From an uncultured Lachnospiraceae bacterium (GTDB lineage Bacteria > Bacillota > Clostridia > Lachnospirales > Lachnospiraceae), in NCBI GenBank assembly GCA_949502235.1, contig CATBDC010000002.1, positions 62,001-126,000 on the forward strand: a DNA stretch of 64,000 nt. The letters are read 5' to 3'. The position numbers and the translations under genes are program-made. The notes under the pieces are model-generated. The model was not told where the DNA came from. It was given only the letters and a program-made list of their open reading frames with translations, and searched no databases. Shown here piece by piece: positions 1 to 8,734 of this stretch. Each line of letters opens with the position of its first letter. Positions within the stretch are counted from its first letter, which is position 1.

Positions 1-98
1 AAATTATCGGGAAAAAGGAAAATACAGTTTACTCGCTGCTCTTTAGAGGGCGGGAAATGCTGAAGGAAAGGCTTGGAGGTGAAGGATTTGACGAATAG
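1..98 (+). CDS. C-terminus of an ECF-type RNA polymerase sigma factor (truncated by window edge)
   Basis: Frame starting at nt 3 reads IIGKKENTVYSLLFRGREMLKERLGGEGFDE* (stop 96-98), typical sigma region 4 tail; overlaps the anti-sigma start. Confidence 0.65.
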   Translation, partial: IIGKKENTVYSLLFRGREMLKERLGGEGFDE

Positions 99-996
99 GG
101 TACAGGATGCATTTAGCAGCATAACGGCTGATACAGAGCTGAAGGAATCTACAAAAAGGTACTTAAATAAAAAATATCAGGAAAATATTTGTCCCAGACG
201 CCGCAAAGGCTTACGGCTTACGGTTTCCTTTGCCTGTGCCGTTCTTCTGTTTGTAATGGGGGCGGCCGGATATTCCTGGGTGCAGATGCCGGTTTCCTAT
301 GTGAGCATTGATGTGAATCCTTCTATTGAACTGGCGCTTAACCGTTTTGACAGGGTTGTGGCTGTGACAGCCTATAATCCGGAAGGCGAAGAGATTGTAA
401 ATGGACTTTCTTTAAAGGGAAAAAAATATACAGAGGCAATCCATGAGGTTGTAGAATGTGACGGCATGCGCGCATATCTTTCCGGGTCTTCGGAGGTAGT
501 CCTTACGGTTGCGGCAGAGGAGAGCCGGGAGCCCCAGCTTGACAGAGGGGTAAGGCGCTGCGCCGGACATATGGGGCAGGGGTGCCACAATGCCTGTGCC
601 GATATCAGTGTGATTTCACAGGCTCATGAATGTGGGCTGTCCTTTGGAAAATATAATGCATATCTTAAGCTTCTTGAGTATGACAGCTCCATTACGGCGG
701 AGGACTGCAAGGATATGAGTATGGCCCAGATAAGGGAGCTTATCAGGGAATATGAAAGTGGCAGCCAAAGTGATGGTGAAAGCACGGCGATACCGGAAAA
801 TAGCAGAGACGGAAATGAAGGCTCTGCCGGAAAAGATGGAAACGGGAATGACAGCGGAAATGGCAGCGGCTGCGGGAACGGAAATGGGAACGGAAATGGA
901 AACGGCAGCGGCTACGGGAACGGAAATGGAAATGGAAATTATGGCGGTACATCACCGTGTAAAAGGAGGCATCATCACGGGAATGACCATGATTAA
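73..996 (+). CDS. RsgI/anti-sigma-like membrane protein with Gly/Asn-rich C-terminal tail
   Basis: Single TM after basic N-terminus, 'YVSIDVNPSIELALNRFDRVVAVTAYNPEG' RsgI-type segment; true start may be TTG at 88 behind GGAGG. Confidence 0.7.
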   Translation: MEVKDLTNRVQDAFSSITADTELKESTKRYLNKKYQENICPRRRKGLRLTVSFACAVLLFVMGAAGYSWVQMPVSYVSIDVNPSIELALNRFDRVVAVTAYNPEGEEIVNGLSLKGKKYTEAIHEVVECDGMRAYLSGSSEVVLTVAAEESREPQLDRGVRRCAGHMGQGCHNACADISVISQAHECGLSFGKYNAYLKLLEYDSSITAEDCKDMSMAQIRELIREYESGSQSDGESTAIPENSRDGNEGSAGKDGNGNDSGNGSGCGNGNGNGNGNGSGYGNGNGNGNYGGTSPCKRRHHHGNDHD

Positions 997-1047
997 AAAC
1001 CAGTAAAATATTCCAACCGCACAGGTAGAAATATTTTAAATTACTGT

Positions 1048-1078
1048 TGACTCTGACGTAACGTAATAGATTAAAATG
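1048..1078 (+). promoter_or_regulatory. MerR-type promoter with 19-bp spacer
   Basis: TTGACT (1048-1053), 19-nt spacer containing CTGACGTAACGTAATAG, TAAAAT (1073-1078), directly upstream of the MerR gene. Confidence 0.6.
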
Positions 1079-1098
1079 GAATTACGCGGGAGGGATAA

Positions 1099-1833
1099 AT
1101 GATGCGAACAGTAAAGGAAGTCAGCAAAATCACAGGTGTCAGCGTGCGCACACTGCATTACTATGATGCAATCGGACTTTTGAAACCTACGAAAGTAACC
1201 GAAGCAGGCTATCGAATGTATGACGATACAGCACTTAGCCGTTTGCAAAATATTTTATTGTTTCGTGAATTACAGTTTCCCTTAAAAGAAATAAAAGCAA
1301 TTCTTGGCAGTCCTGATTTTGACCCGTCAGAAGCTATTGCACAGCAGATCGGACTTTTAGAATTGCAATATAAGCACATAGGGGAGCTTATTGCCTTTGC
1401 CCGTGAAATTCAAGACAAAGGAGTATCAACAATGAATTTTGATGTTTTTGACAAGAACGAAATTGAAAAGTATAAGGCGGAAGTCAAAGAAAAGTGGGGC
1501 GGCACGAAGGCGTATCAGGAGTACAGCCAAAGGGATATTTCCCGAAATGAAGACAGCTATGGCAAAATTGCAAATGAACTCATGACCATGTTTTCGGAAT
1601 TAGGAGGTCTAAAGGATTTAACTCCTGATTCTGGTGAAGTACAAAAGAAAATAAAGGCATTGCAGAAATTTATAACTGATAACTACTATGTATGTACAGA
1701 TGAAATCCTTAGAGGACTGGGTGAAATGTATATATGTGATGAACGGTTTAAGAAAAATATTGACAAGGCAGGCGGGGAGGGTACTGCTGCATTTGTCAGT
1801 CAGGCTGTTTCTGTGTATTGTTCTAATTCATAG
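1099..1833 (+). CDS. MerR family transcriptional regulator with TipAS drug-binding domain
   Basis: N-terminal 'VKEVSKITGVSVRTLHYYDAIGLLKPT'; C-terminal TipAS-like 'EKWGGTKAYQEYSQR'. Confidence 0.92.
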   Translation: MMRTVKEVSKITGVSVRTLHYYDAIGLLKPTKVTEAGYRMYDDTALSRLQNILLFRELQFPLKEIKAILGSPDFDPSEAIAQQIGLLELQYKHIGELIAFAREIQDKGVSTMNFDVFDKNEIEKYKAEVKEKWGGTKAYQEYSQRDISRNEDSYGKIANELMTMFSELGGLKDLTPDSGEVQKKIKALQKFITDNYYVCTDEILRGLGEMYICDERFKKNIDKAGGEGTAAFVSQAVSVYCSNS

Positions 1834-1843
1834 GCTGTTCCCG

Positions 1844-1881
1844 GCTTCTGCACAGTGAATGTGCAGAAGCTGTCTTTTTTT
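1844..1881 (+). terminator. Rho-independent terminator
   Basis: GCTTCTGCACA-gtgaa-TGTGCAGAAGC followed by TTTTTTT. Confidence 0.85.
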
Positions 1882-1943
1882 ATAAATCCTGTTGTGATTT
1901 GGGTAAAAAGGTTTATAATGTGATTAAACAGTCTGAAATATGA

Positions 1944-2453
1944 ATGGAGAAAGGAGCTGCCAGTATGACTTCCAAACCTGAAATAGAAATTTCCGTAACC
2001 CGCTTTCACAAACTCGTAAAGTATCTGTGTACCTTTTTGCAGGCAGGAACATTTCTGTACCTTTTTTTTATCTTCGGCCGTCTGCCGGAGCAGATTCCTA
2101 CCCATTATAACGGCGCTGGTGAAATAGACGGCTACGGGAGCCGCTATACAATCTGGGTGTGTCCTGCTGCTATGGTTCTTATGTATTTATTCATAGAACT
2201 GGTGGAAAGGCATCCTGCCTGGTGGAATACGGGTGTTACTGTTACAAAAACAAATGCCAAAAGGATATATGGTATTGTGAAGAATTTAGTTGTGACAATG
2301 AAGCTTGTACTGGTGCTGATTTTTGCATATATGAGCATATGGAGCTCTACGGGCAGGAATCTGGGAGCATGGTTTCTGCCCGTAAGCCTTGCCGTTACCT
2401 TTGTTCCTGTTGTCATATTCCTTATTCTTCTTTCCAGGGCAGCAAAGGAGTGA
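1944..2453 (+). CDS. DUF1648 domain-containing membrane protein
   Basis: 'RLPEQIPTHYNGAGEIDGYGSR' DUF1648 signature plus TM segments. Confidence 0.75.
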   Translation: MEKGAASMTSKPEIEISVTRFHKLVKYLCTFLQAGTFLYLFFIFGRLPEQIPTHYNGAGEIDGYGSRYTIWVCPAAMVLMYLFIELVERHPAWWNTGVTVTKTNAKRIYGIVKNLVVTMKLVLVLIFAYMSIWSSTGRNLGAWFLPVSLAVTFVPVVIFLILLSRAAKE

Positions 2454-2605
2454 TAAAAAATGGACTATAAAAATAAAGGACTTCTCCTGCTGAAAAAAGG
2501 ACAGAAAGGGATCGTGCATGCCGTATTCAGCCGTTTCGGCCTGATTTTACTTATGTTTCTCGTTCAGGGTTTGAGGAATTCCTGCCCCATCTGTTCGGCG
2601 GGACG

Positions 2606-4003
2606 GTGTTGTTTACTTTTATTATGGTAATTTATCTTCTCAACACCAAAATCAATCCTACCGCAAAAATCACCTGGCTGATTGTAATCATGCTCCTGCC
2701 GGTATTCGGCGTACTTTTGTTTTTGTATACCCAGAGTGATATCGGACACCGGGCCCTTAAGCTTCGGATAAATAGGATTCTTACGGATACGAAGGAACGG
2801 ATTGTGCAAAAGGAGGAGGTTATGGAGCGACTTTCCAAAGAAAATGCAGGCGCGGCTGCTCTGGCCCGGTATATACAAAGAAGCGGCTGCCATCCGGTGT
2901 CTGAACATACGGCAGTTACATATTTTCCCCTCGGGGAGGACAAGTTTGAGGAAATGCTAAGACAGCTTGAGGCGGCAGAGCATTTTATTTTCATGGAATA
3001 TTTTATTGTAGATGAGGGAATTATGTGGGGCAGAATACTGGAAATCCTTGCCAGGAAGGCATCAGAGGGCGTGGATGTGCGTGTCATGTATGATGGGGCC
3101 TGTGAGTTTGCCCTTCTTCCCCATGATTATCCGAAACGGCTTAAGAAGCTTGGGATTAAGTGCAAGATGTTTGCTCCGGTAACGCCTTTTCTATCTACCC
3201 ACTATAATTACCGGGATCACAGGAAGATTCTGGTGATTGACGGGCATACGGCCTTTAACGGCGGGGTAAACCTGGCGGATGAATATATTAACCAAAAGGT
3301 GAAATACGGACACTGGAAGGATACGGCAGTAATGCTTAAGGGGGAGGCAGTAAGGAGCTTTACCCTTATGTTCCTGCAGATGTGGCAGATTGATGAGAGG
3401 GAGGATGAGTCTGTGCATTTCCTGTCCTATCCGGCTACTCCTTTTCAGGAAGCAAAGGGATATGTACTTCCCTATGGAGACTGCCCTTTAGATGACGAAA
3501 AGCTGGGAGAGCGGGTGTATATGGATATTCTGAACCGTTCTCTTAATTATGTACATATTATGTCTCCGTATCTGATTCTGGACGGAGAGATGGAAACGGC
3601 CTTAAAGTTTGCGGCGGAGAGGGGGACAGAGGTTGTGCTTATCCTGCCTGGAATTCCGGATAAGAGGGTGCCCTATGCGCTGGCCAAAACACATTACGGA
3701 AGCCTTCTGGAATCAGGGGTGAAAATCTATGAATACACGCCGGGCTTTGTCCACGCAAAGGTGTTTGTCAGCGATTCAAAAGAAGCGGTAGTGGGGACCA
3801 TTAACTTAGATTACCGAAGCCTTTACCATCATTTTGAATGTGCTACGTACCTTTATGGGACAGACTGTATTCCCAGTATTGAGAATGATTTTAAGGAGAC
3901 CCTTGCAAAATGCAGGGAGGTGACACCAGAGACTCTCCGCCGTGAAAAATGGCATGTAAAGCTTACCGGGCGGCTTTTGAAGGCAGTAGCGCCGCTGATG
4001 TAG
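2606..4003 (+). CDS. cls: Cardiolipin synthase (phospholipase D family); N-terminus apparently disrupted
   Basis: Two HKD-type motifs (HYNYRDHRKILVIDG; HAKVFVSD); 'NPTAKITWLIVIMLLPVFG' N-terminal signature. Confidence 0.9.
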   Translation: MLFTFIMVIYLLNTKINPTAKITWLIVIMLLPVFGVLLFLYTQSDIGHRALKLRINRILTDTKERIVQKEEVMERLSKENAGAAALARYIQRSGCHPVSEHTAVTYFPLGEDKFEEMLRQLEAAEHFIFMEYFIVDEGIMWGRILEILARKASEGVDVRVMYDGACEFALLPHDYPKRLKKLGIKCKMFAPVTPFLSTHYNYRDHRKILVIDGHTAFNGGVNLADEYINQKVKYGHWKDTAVMLKGEAVRSFTLMFLQMWQIDEREDESVHFLSYPATPFQEAKGYVLPYGDCPLDDEKLGERVYMDILNRSLNYVHIMSPYLILDGEMETALKFAAERGTEVVLILPGIPDKRVPYALAKTHYGSLLESGVKIYEYTPGFVHAKVFVSDSKEAVVGTINLDYRSLYHHFECATYLYGTDCIPSIENDFKETLAKCREVTPETLRREKWHVKLTGRLLKAVAPLM

Positions 4004-4010
4004 GCTGCTG

Positions 4011-4037
4011 GTTACTGTGAACGGAGTGAACAGTAAC
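4011..4037. repeat. Short palindromic dispersed repeat
   Basis: GTTACTGTGAACGGAGTGAACAGTAAC; near-identical copy at 48118-48143. Confidence 0.6.
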
Positions 4038-4076
4038 ACCGTAACCGCAAAACATTAAAATTCTATAATTATCCTG

Positions 4077-4126
4077 TTGAAAACAAACGTAGGTTCTGAT
4101 ATAATACAAAAAAGAACTTACGTTTG
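4077..4126 (+). promoter_or_regulatory. SigmaA promoter overlapped by two LexA (SOS) boxes
   Basis: TTGAAA (4077-4082), 17-nt spacer, TATAAT (4100-4105); boxes CAAACGTAGGTTCT (4084-4097) and AGAACTTACGTTTG (4113-4126). Confidence 0.8.
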
Positions 4127-4154
4127 TTTTGATTCATTCAGGGAGGTGACTGTC

Positions 4155-5678
4155 ATGGCAGAGGAAAACCGCACGTATATCGCAATTGATTTAAAATCCT
4201 TCTATGCGTCTGTGGAGTGTGTAGAAAGGGGGCTTGATCCCATGACCACGAATCTTGTTGTAGCTGATTTAAGCCGCACGGAAAAGACCATCTGCCTTGC
4301 CGTGTCACCATCACTGAAGGCTTACGGGATTTCCGGCAGGGCAAGGCTCTTTGAGGTCGTGCAGCGGGTGAAGGAGGTAAATGCAGAAAGGCTTAGTAAG
4401 GCGCCGGAGCGTAAGTTTGACGGCTCTTCCTGGGACGACCGAAGGCTTAAGGAATTTCCTGAAAAAGCCCTTGATTATATTGTGGCGCCGCCCAGAATGG
4501 CCTACTATATTAAGTACAGTACAAAAATTTATGAAATCTATCTGAAATATGTTGCACCGGAGGACTGCCATGTGTATTCTATTGATGAGATTATGATGGA
4601 TGTTACCCATTACCTGAATACCTATCAGATGTCGGCCAGGGAGCTTGCAGGGAAGATCATAGAGGATATCCACAATACCACGGGGATTACCGCCACAGCG
4701 GGGATTGGCACGAATCTTTATCTGTGCAAGGTGGCTATGGATATTGTGGCAAAGCATATTCCTCCTGACAAAAACGGGGTGAGGATTGCTTTGCTAAGCG
4801 AAAAGAGCTACCGGAGGATCTTATGGAGCCACAGGCCCCTTACGGATTTCTGGAGGGTGGGGAAGGGATATGCGAAAAAGCTTGAGGAGAACGGCCTGTT
4901 TACCATGGGGGATATTGCGAGGTGTTCTGTGGGAGGGCCAAAGGATTATTACAATGAGGAGCTGCTTTATAAGCTGTTCGGCATTAATGCGGAGCTTCTG
5001 ATTGACCATGCCTGGGGCTTTGAGCCCTGCAGGATGGAGGATATCAAGTCTTATAGGCCAGAGACGAACAGTATCTGTTCCGGCCAGGTTCTCCACTGTC
5101 CTTATACAGCCGGAAAGGCTGAAATTGTGGTACGGGAAATGGCGGAGATGCTTGGGCTTGACCTGTTTGGCCGCCGTATGGTAACGGATCAGCTCGTTCT
5201 TACGATAGGCTATGACAGGGAGAATCTTAACAGCATGAAAAACCAGCGGCAGACAGAGATTGTTCTTGATCGATATGGACGGAAAATCCCGAAGCATGCC
5301 CATGGAACAGTTAATCTCGAAAGCCCCACCTCTTCCTCCAGGGAGCTTGTGAAGGCAGCCCTGGAATTATATAATAAGATCATTAACAGAAGCTTTCTTG
5401 TGCGGCGGATCCAGGTAGGGGCAAATCATGTTGTAGACGAGACTTTAGTTTCCCGGGAGCCTGTTTTTGAGCAGCTTGATCTGTTTACGGATTACAGTGC
5501 AAAAAGAAAGCAGGCAGAAAGAGATGCCAAAGAACGTGAAAAGGAGCGGAAGCTCCAGCAGGCGGTGCTGGATATTAAGAAGAAGTACGGAAAAAATGCA
5601 ATTTTGAAAGGGACAAATCTTATGGAGGGAGCGACAGCATCCCTAAGAAACAGACAGATTGGCGGGCATAATGCATGA
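4155..5678 (+). CDS. Y-family DNA polymerase (DinB/UvrX-like, SOS translesion polymerase)
   Basis: 'YIAIDLKSFYASVECVERG', 'YSIDEIMMDVT', 'TATAGIGTNLYLCKVAMD'; ATG at 4155 behind GGGAGG, downstream of LexA boxes. Confidence 0.93.
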   Translation: MAEENRTYIAIDLKSFYASVECVERGLDPMTTNLVVADLSRTEKTICLAVSPSLKAYGISGRARLFEVVQRVKEVNAERLSKAPERKFDGSSWDDRRLKEFPEKALDYIVAPPRMAYYIKYSTKIYEIYLKYVAPEDCHVYSIDEIMMDVTHYLNTYQMSARELAGKIIEDIHNTTGITATAGIGTNLYLCKVAMDIVAKHIPPDKNGVRIALLSEKSYRRILWSHRPLTDFWRVGKGYAKKLEENGLFTMGDIARCSVGGPKDYYNEELLYKLFGINAELLIDHAWGFEPCRMEDIKSYRPETNSICSGQVLHCPYTAGKAEIVVREMAEMLGLDLFGRRMVTDQLVLTIGYDRENLNSMKNQRQTEIVLDRYGRKIPKHAHGTVNLESPTSSSRELVKAALELYNKIINRSFLVRRIQVGANHVVDETLVSREPVFEQLDLFTDYSAKRKQAERDAKEREKERKLQQAVLDIKKKYGKNAILKGTNLMEGATASLRNRQIGGHNA

Positions 5679-6880
5679 ATTACGAATTGTTATTAAATGA
5701 AATACTGAATATCGGAAAGGATATGATTAAAAGCGGCGCGGAGACAGACCGGGCGGAGGACAGCATGTACCGGATGCTTGAAAGCTATGAGCTGGAGCAG
5801 TGCAGTGTCTTTGCCATACAAAGTAATATACAGGCTACTATAAAGCCAAAGGGCGGCCATTTCATGACGCAGATACGCAGAATCCACAAGATAGAGTTTA
5901 ACTATGACCGGCTGGACTATTTGAATAACCTGTCCCGGTATATCTGCAAAAATACACCTTCTATAGAGGAAATACAGGAAAAGTATGCAGAGGTCTTAAA
6001 CCGCAGGCCACAGCCGGAATATTTAAAGTATGCGGCGGCTGTTTTAGGCGGCGTGGGTTTCGGCGTATATTTCGGCTGCGACTGGATGGATACGATTGTG
6101 GGAATTATAATCTGCGCGGCTGTGGAGGTGTATTTGGGGAACATCCTTGATAAGCGGGAGCATCATCTTGTAGTCTATAACCTGGTGCTGGCTTTTCTTT
6201 CGGGGGCAGCTGTATTTTTAGCGGCGGGGGCCGGGTTCGGCCATCATCCGGACCGGATTATCTTGGGGCTTAACATGGTGCTCATAAGCGGCCTGGGTGT
6301 TGCCAATGGAATCCGGGACATGATAAACCGGGCGTACCTGTCCGGAATTGTAAATATTACCAACTCCTGTATGGGAGCCATTGCTATCGCCTGCGGAACA
6401 GGGCTTGCCATGATGCTTTTTAAGGGAGATATGTATGAGATGTACATTGCCCCCAGCATTGCGGTACAGCTTATTTCCTGCGGGATAGCCAGCATGGGCT
6501 TTGCTCTTGCTTTTAAGGCGGCGGTAAGGCAGTCCTTTTATGCGGGGATCGGGGGCTTTTTCAACTGGGCATTCTATCTGCTGGCGCAGTCTCTGGGCGG
6601 AAATGACTTTATGGCGGTCATGGCGGGCGCTGCCTTTGTGGCAGCTTATGCGTACCTGATGTCAAGGATCCACCGGGCGCCTGCCACGATTTTTTTGACA
6701 ACATCCATTATGCCGGTAATTCCCGGAGCAGCACTTTTTTATATGATGCACGGGTTTGTCCAGGCCGATTACGGGCTGGCCGCAAGGCAGGCTGTTTCTC
6801 TGGCCAAAACCTGCCTTGCAATTGCATTTGGGTTTTTGATCATAGAGATAGCTGCACGTTACATAGGAGCGAAGAAATAA
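5675..6880 (+). CDS. Threonine/serine exporter family protein (fused ThrE-type)
   Basis: ThrE N-domain ('GKDMIKSGAETDRAEDSMYRML') plus 10-TM-like C-terminal half. Confidence 0.88.
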   Translation: MNYELLLNEILNIGKDMIKSGAETDRAEDSMYRMLESYELEQCSVFAIQSNIQATIKPKGGHFMTQIRRIHKIEFNYDRLDYLNNLSRYICKNTPSIEEIQEKYAEVLNRRPQPEYLKYAAAVLGGVGFGVYFGCDWMDTIVGIIICAAVEVYLGNILDKREHHLVVYNLVLAFLSGAAVFLAAGAGFGHHPDRIILGLNMVLISGLGVANGIRDMINRAYLSGIVNITNSCMGAIAIACGTGLAMMLFKGDMYEMYIAPSIAVQLISCGIASMGFALAFKAAVRQSFYAGIGGFFNWAFYLLAQSLGGNDFMAVMAGAAFVAAYAYLMSRIHRAPATIFLTTSIMPVIPGAALFYMMHGFVQADYGLAARQAVSLAKTCLAIAFGFLIIEIAARYIGAKK

Positions 6881-6949
6881 TGAACAGTAACGAACCTGAA
6901 AAAGCGATGACGGAAGAATGAATTGATGCTATAATTAGATAGAAGGGAG

Positions 6950-7018
6950 ATGATAATAGTGGGTAAAAGCTTTAATGTGACAGGAGCCGGAAAGACTATT
7001 ATTGAGGCGGTGGTGTAG
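6950..7018 (+). pseudogene. 22-codon remnant of an AAA-ATPase-like/PD-(D/E)XK protein with nearly all of the gene deleted
   Basis: RBS AGAAGGGAG then ATG: MIIVGKSFNVTGAGKTIIEAVV*; start and end resemble the N- and C-termini of predicted AAA-ATPase proteins. Confidence 0.45.
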
Positions 7019-7020
7019 AA

Positions 7021-7449
7021 GTGAAAAATTTTATGACCCGTGAAGCCATGCACAGATATGATGATATCATTGACCTTCCCCATCATGTATCGAAGGTTCA
7101 TCCCCAGATGTCCCTGTCAGACAGGGCCGCGCAGTTTGCGCCCTTTGCCGCTCTGACAGGGCATCATGAGGCAGTAGAGGAAACCGCCCGCCTGACTGAT
7201 GAAAAAGCTGAGCTTGATGAAGATATCAAAATCACATTGGATCAGCAGCTAAAGGAGATACAGAAACATCCGGGTAAAAGCTCCCCTGTCTCCATCACTT
7301 ATTTTGTTCCTGATCCGAATAAAATGGGCGGCTCCTATGTCACGGTATCCGGATGTGTAAAAAAAATTGACGAATATGAAAAATATGTGCTTCTTACAGA
7401 CGGAACCTTTATACCTATTTGTGATATAGCCTGGATAGAACAGCAGTAG
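7021..7449 (+). CDS. YolD-like family protein
   Basis: 'YDDIIDLPHHVSKVHPQMSLSDRAAQFAPFAALTGH'; family commonly linked to Y-family polymerases. Confidence 0.85.
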   Translation: MKNFMTREAMHRYDDIIDLPHHVSKVHPQMSLSDRAAQFAPFAALTGHHEAVEETARLTDEKAELDEDIKITLDQQLKEIQKHPGKSSPVSITYFVPDPNKMGGSYVTVSGCVKKIDEYEKYVLLTDGTFIPICDIAWIEQQ

Positions 7450-7506
7450 ATTTGCGTATCCCCCGGAGGGTTCATACAATTAAGCATCTATAAAGAAACT
7501 TTTATC

Positions 7507-8361
7507 ATGAAAAATATTTTTTATATGCCCCTGACGGCAGCCCCGTTCAGGCGCAGCGCCAAATACAAAGAGCTGTTCCCCATAAACGGAAAGTTAGCAG
7601 AGTACATCCGCTGCTTCTGGGGAAGTGAAAGGCCTTACCGGGGAAATGAAAAGCCTTCTTCGGCGGATATTGTCATACCCGATACCTGCATGGACATTAT
7701 CTATTATATTGACCACACGGAGCAGACAGTCACCGGAGGATTCTGCGGAATGAATGACGCCAGCTTTTTGAATTATGAAAATTCAAAGCCAGGACATCTC
7801 TTATCCATATTCTCAATTCGGTTTTATGCATGGGGCGCTTATGCATTTTCAGAGGATTCCCTGTCCGGAACCTTAAACGGATTCTGTGATATACAGTCCC
7901 GGTTCCGGCAGCTGGACGCTTTGCTGCGCCCGCAGCTGCTGGAAAAACGTTCTTTGGAGGAACGGACCGGTATTGCAGAAGAATTTTTGCTTCGCCAGAT
8001 GTTTTCCGTACGGCAGAATCATATTGTAAATACTGCAGCAGGCCAGATTCTTTTACATAAGGGAGCGCTGAGTGTCGAAGGCCTGGCGCGGGAGTGTTTT
8101 GTCAGTGTAAGGCAGCTTGAAAGGCTGTTTCACGAGTACATAGGCATCAATCCTAAGAAGCTTTGCAATCTTGTCCGTTATCAGTATTTATGGCAGGAGA
8201 TTTTAAATAATCCTAAGCTTCATATTCAGGATGCGGTCTGGAAATACGGGTACAATGACCAGTCTCATCTGATACGGGAGTTTAAACGGTATCATGCAAT
8301 GGATATTGGAGGAGCAAAGCGGTATGCTTACCAGAATGTCGGAAATATACAAGACAGCTAA
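7507..8361 (+). CDS. AraC family transcriptional regulator
   Basis: C-terminal HTH 'GALSVEGLARECFVSVRQLERLFHEYIGINPKKLCNLVRYQ'. Confidence 0.88.
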   Translation: MKNIFYMPLTAAPFRRSAKYKELFPINGKLAEYIRCFWGSERPYRGNEKPSSADIVIPDTCMDIIYYIDHTEQTVTGGFCGMNDASFLNYENSKPGHLLSIFSIRFYAWGAYAFSEDSLSGTLNGFCDIQSRFRQLDALLRPQLLEKRSLEERTGIAEEFLLRQMFSVRQNHIVNTAAGQILLHKGALSVEGLARECFVSVRQLERLFHEYIGINPKKLCNLVRYQYLWQEILNNPKLHIQDAVWKYGYNDQSHLIREFKRYHAMDIGGAKRYAYQNVGNIQDS

Positions 8362-8425
8362 AATAAACCCTGATATACTCGCAGAGTATAAACATCAATT
8401 CTGTAAGATGAAGGAGAGTAGAAAG

Positions 8426-8725
8426 ATGAATATTTCTGACAACACACCAGATATAAGTGTATGCGGAACAGACTGCAGTGTGTGCTATTGTTTCGGGAAA
8501 ATGTGTACAGGCTGTAATGCATGCAGCGGAAAGGTATTTCATGCACCGGAGGGCAGCGCATGCCCTATCTATGAATGTACGGTAAACCGCAAAGGCTTTA
8601 AAAACTGCGGAGAATGTGCCGAAGCGCCCTGCGGCATCTGGATGAAAACCAGAGATCCTAAGTTTTCAGATGAAGAATTTGCTGAAAATGTTAAGACACG
8701 CATGGATATATTAAAGGGCAGATAA
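8426..8725 (+). CDS. DUF3795 domain-containing Cys-rich protein
   Basis: 'CGTDCSVCYCFGKMCTGCNACSGK...CPIYECTVNRKGFKNCGECAEAPC'. Confidence 0.8.
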   Translation: MNISDNTPDISVCGTDCSVCYCFGKMCTGCNACSGKVFHAPEGSACPIYECTVNRKGFKNCGECAEAPCGIWMKTRDPKFSDEEFAENVKTRMDILKGR

Positions 8726-8734
8726 TGTTGAGAA

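Noticed and set aside
840-945. CRISPR-like tandem repeat
   Set aside because: In-frame Gly/Asn codon repeats, no spacers or cas genes.
743-955. His/Arg-rich minus-strand ORF opposite the Gly/Asn tail
   Set aside because: Antisense shadow of a GGAAAY repeat; no RBS or family.
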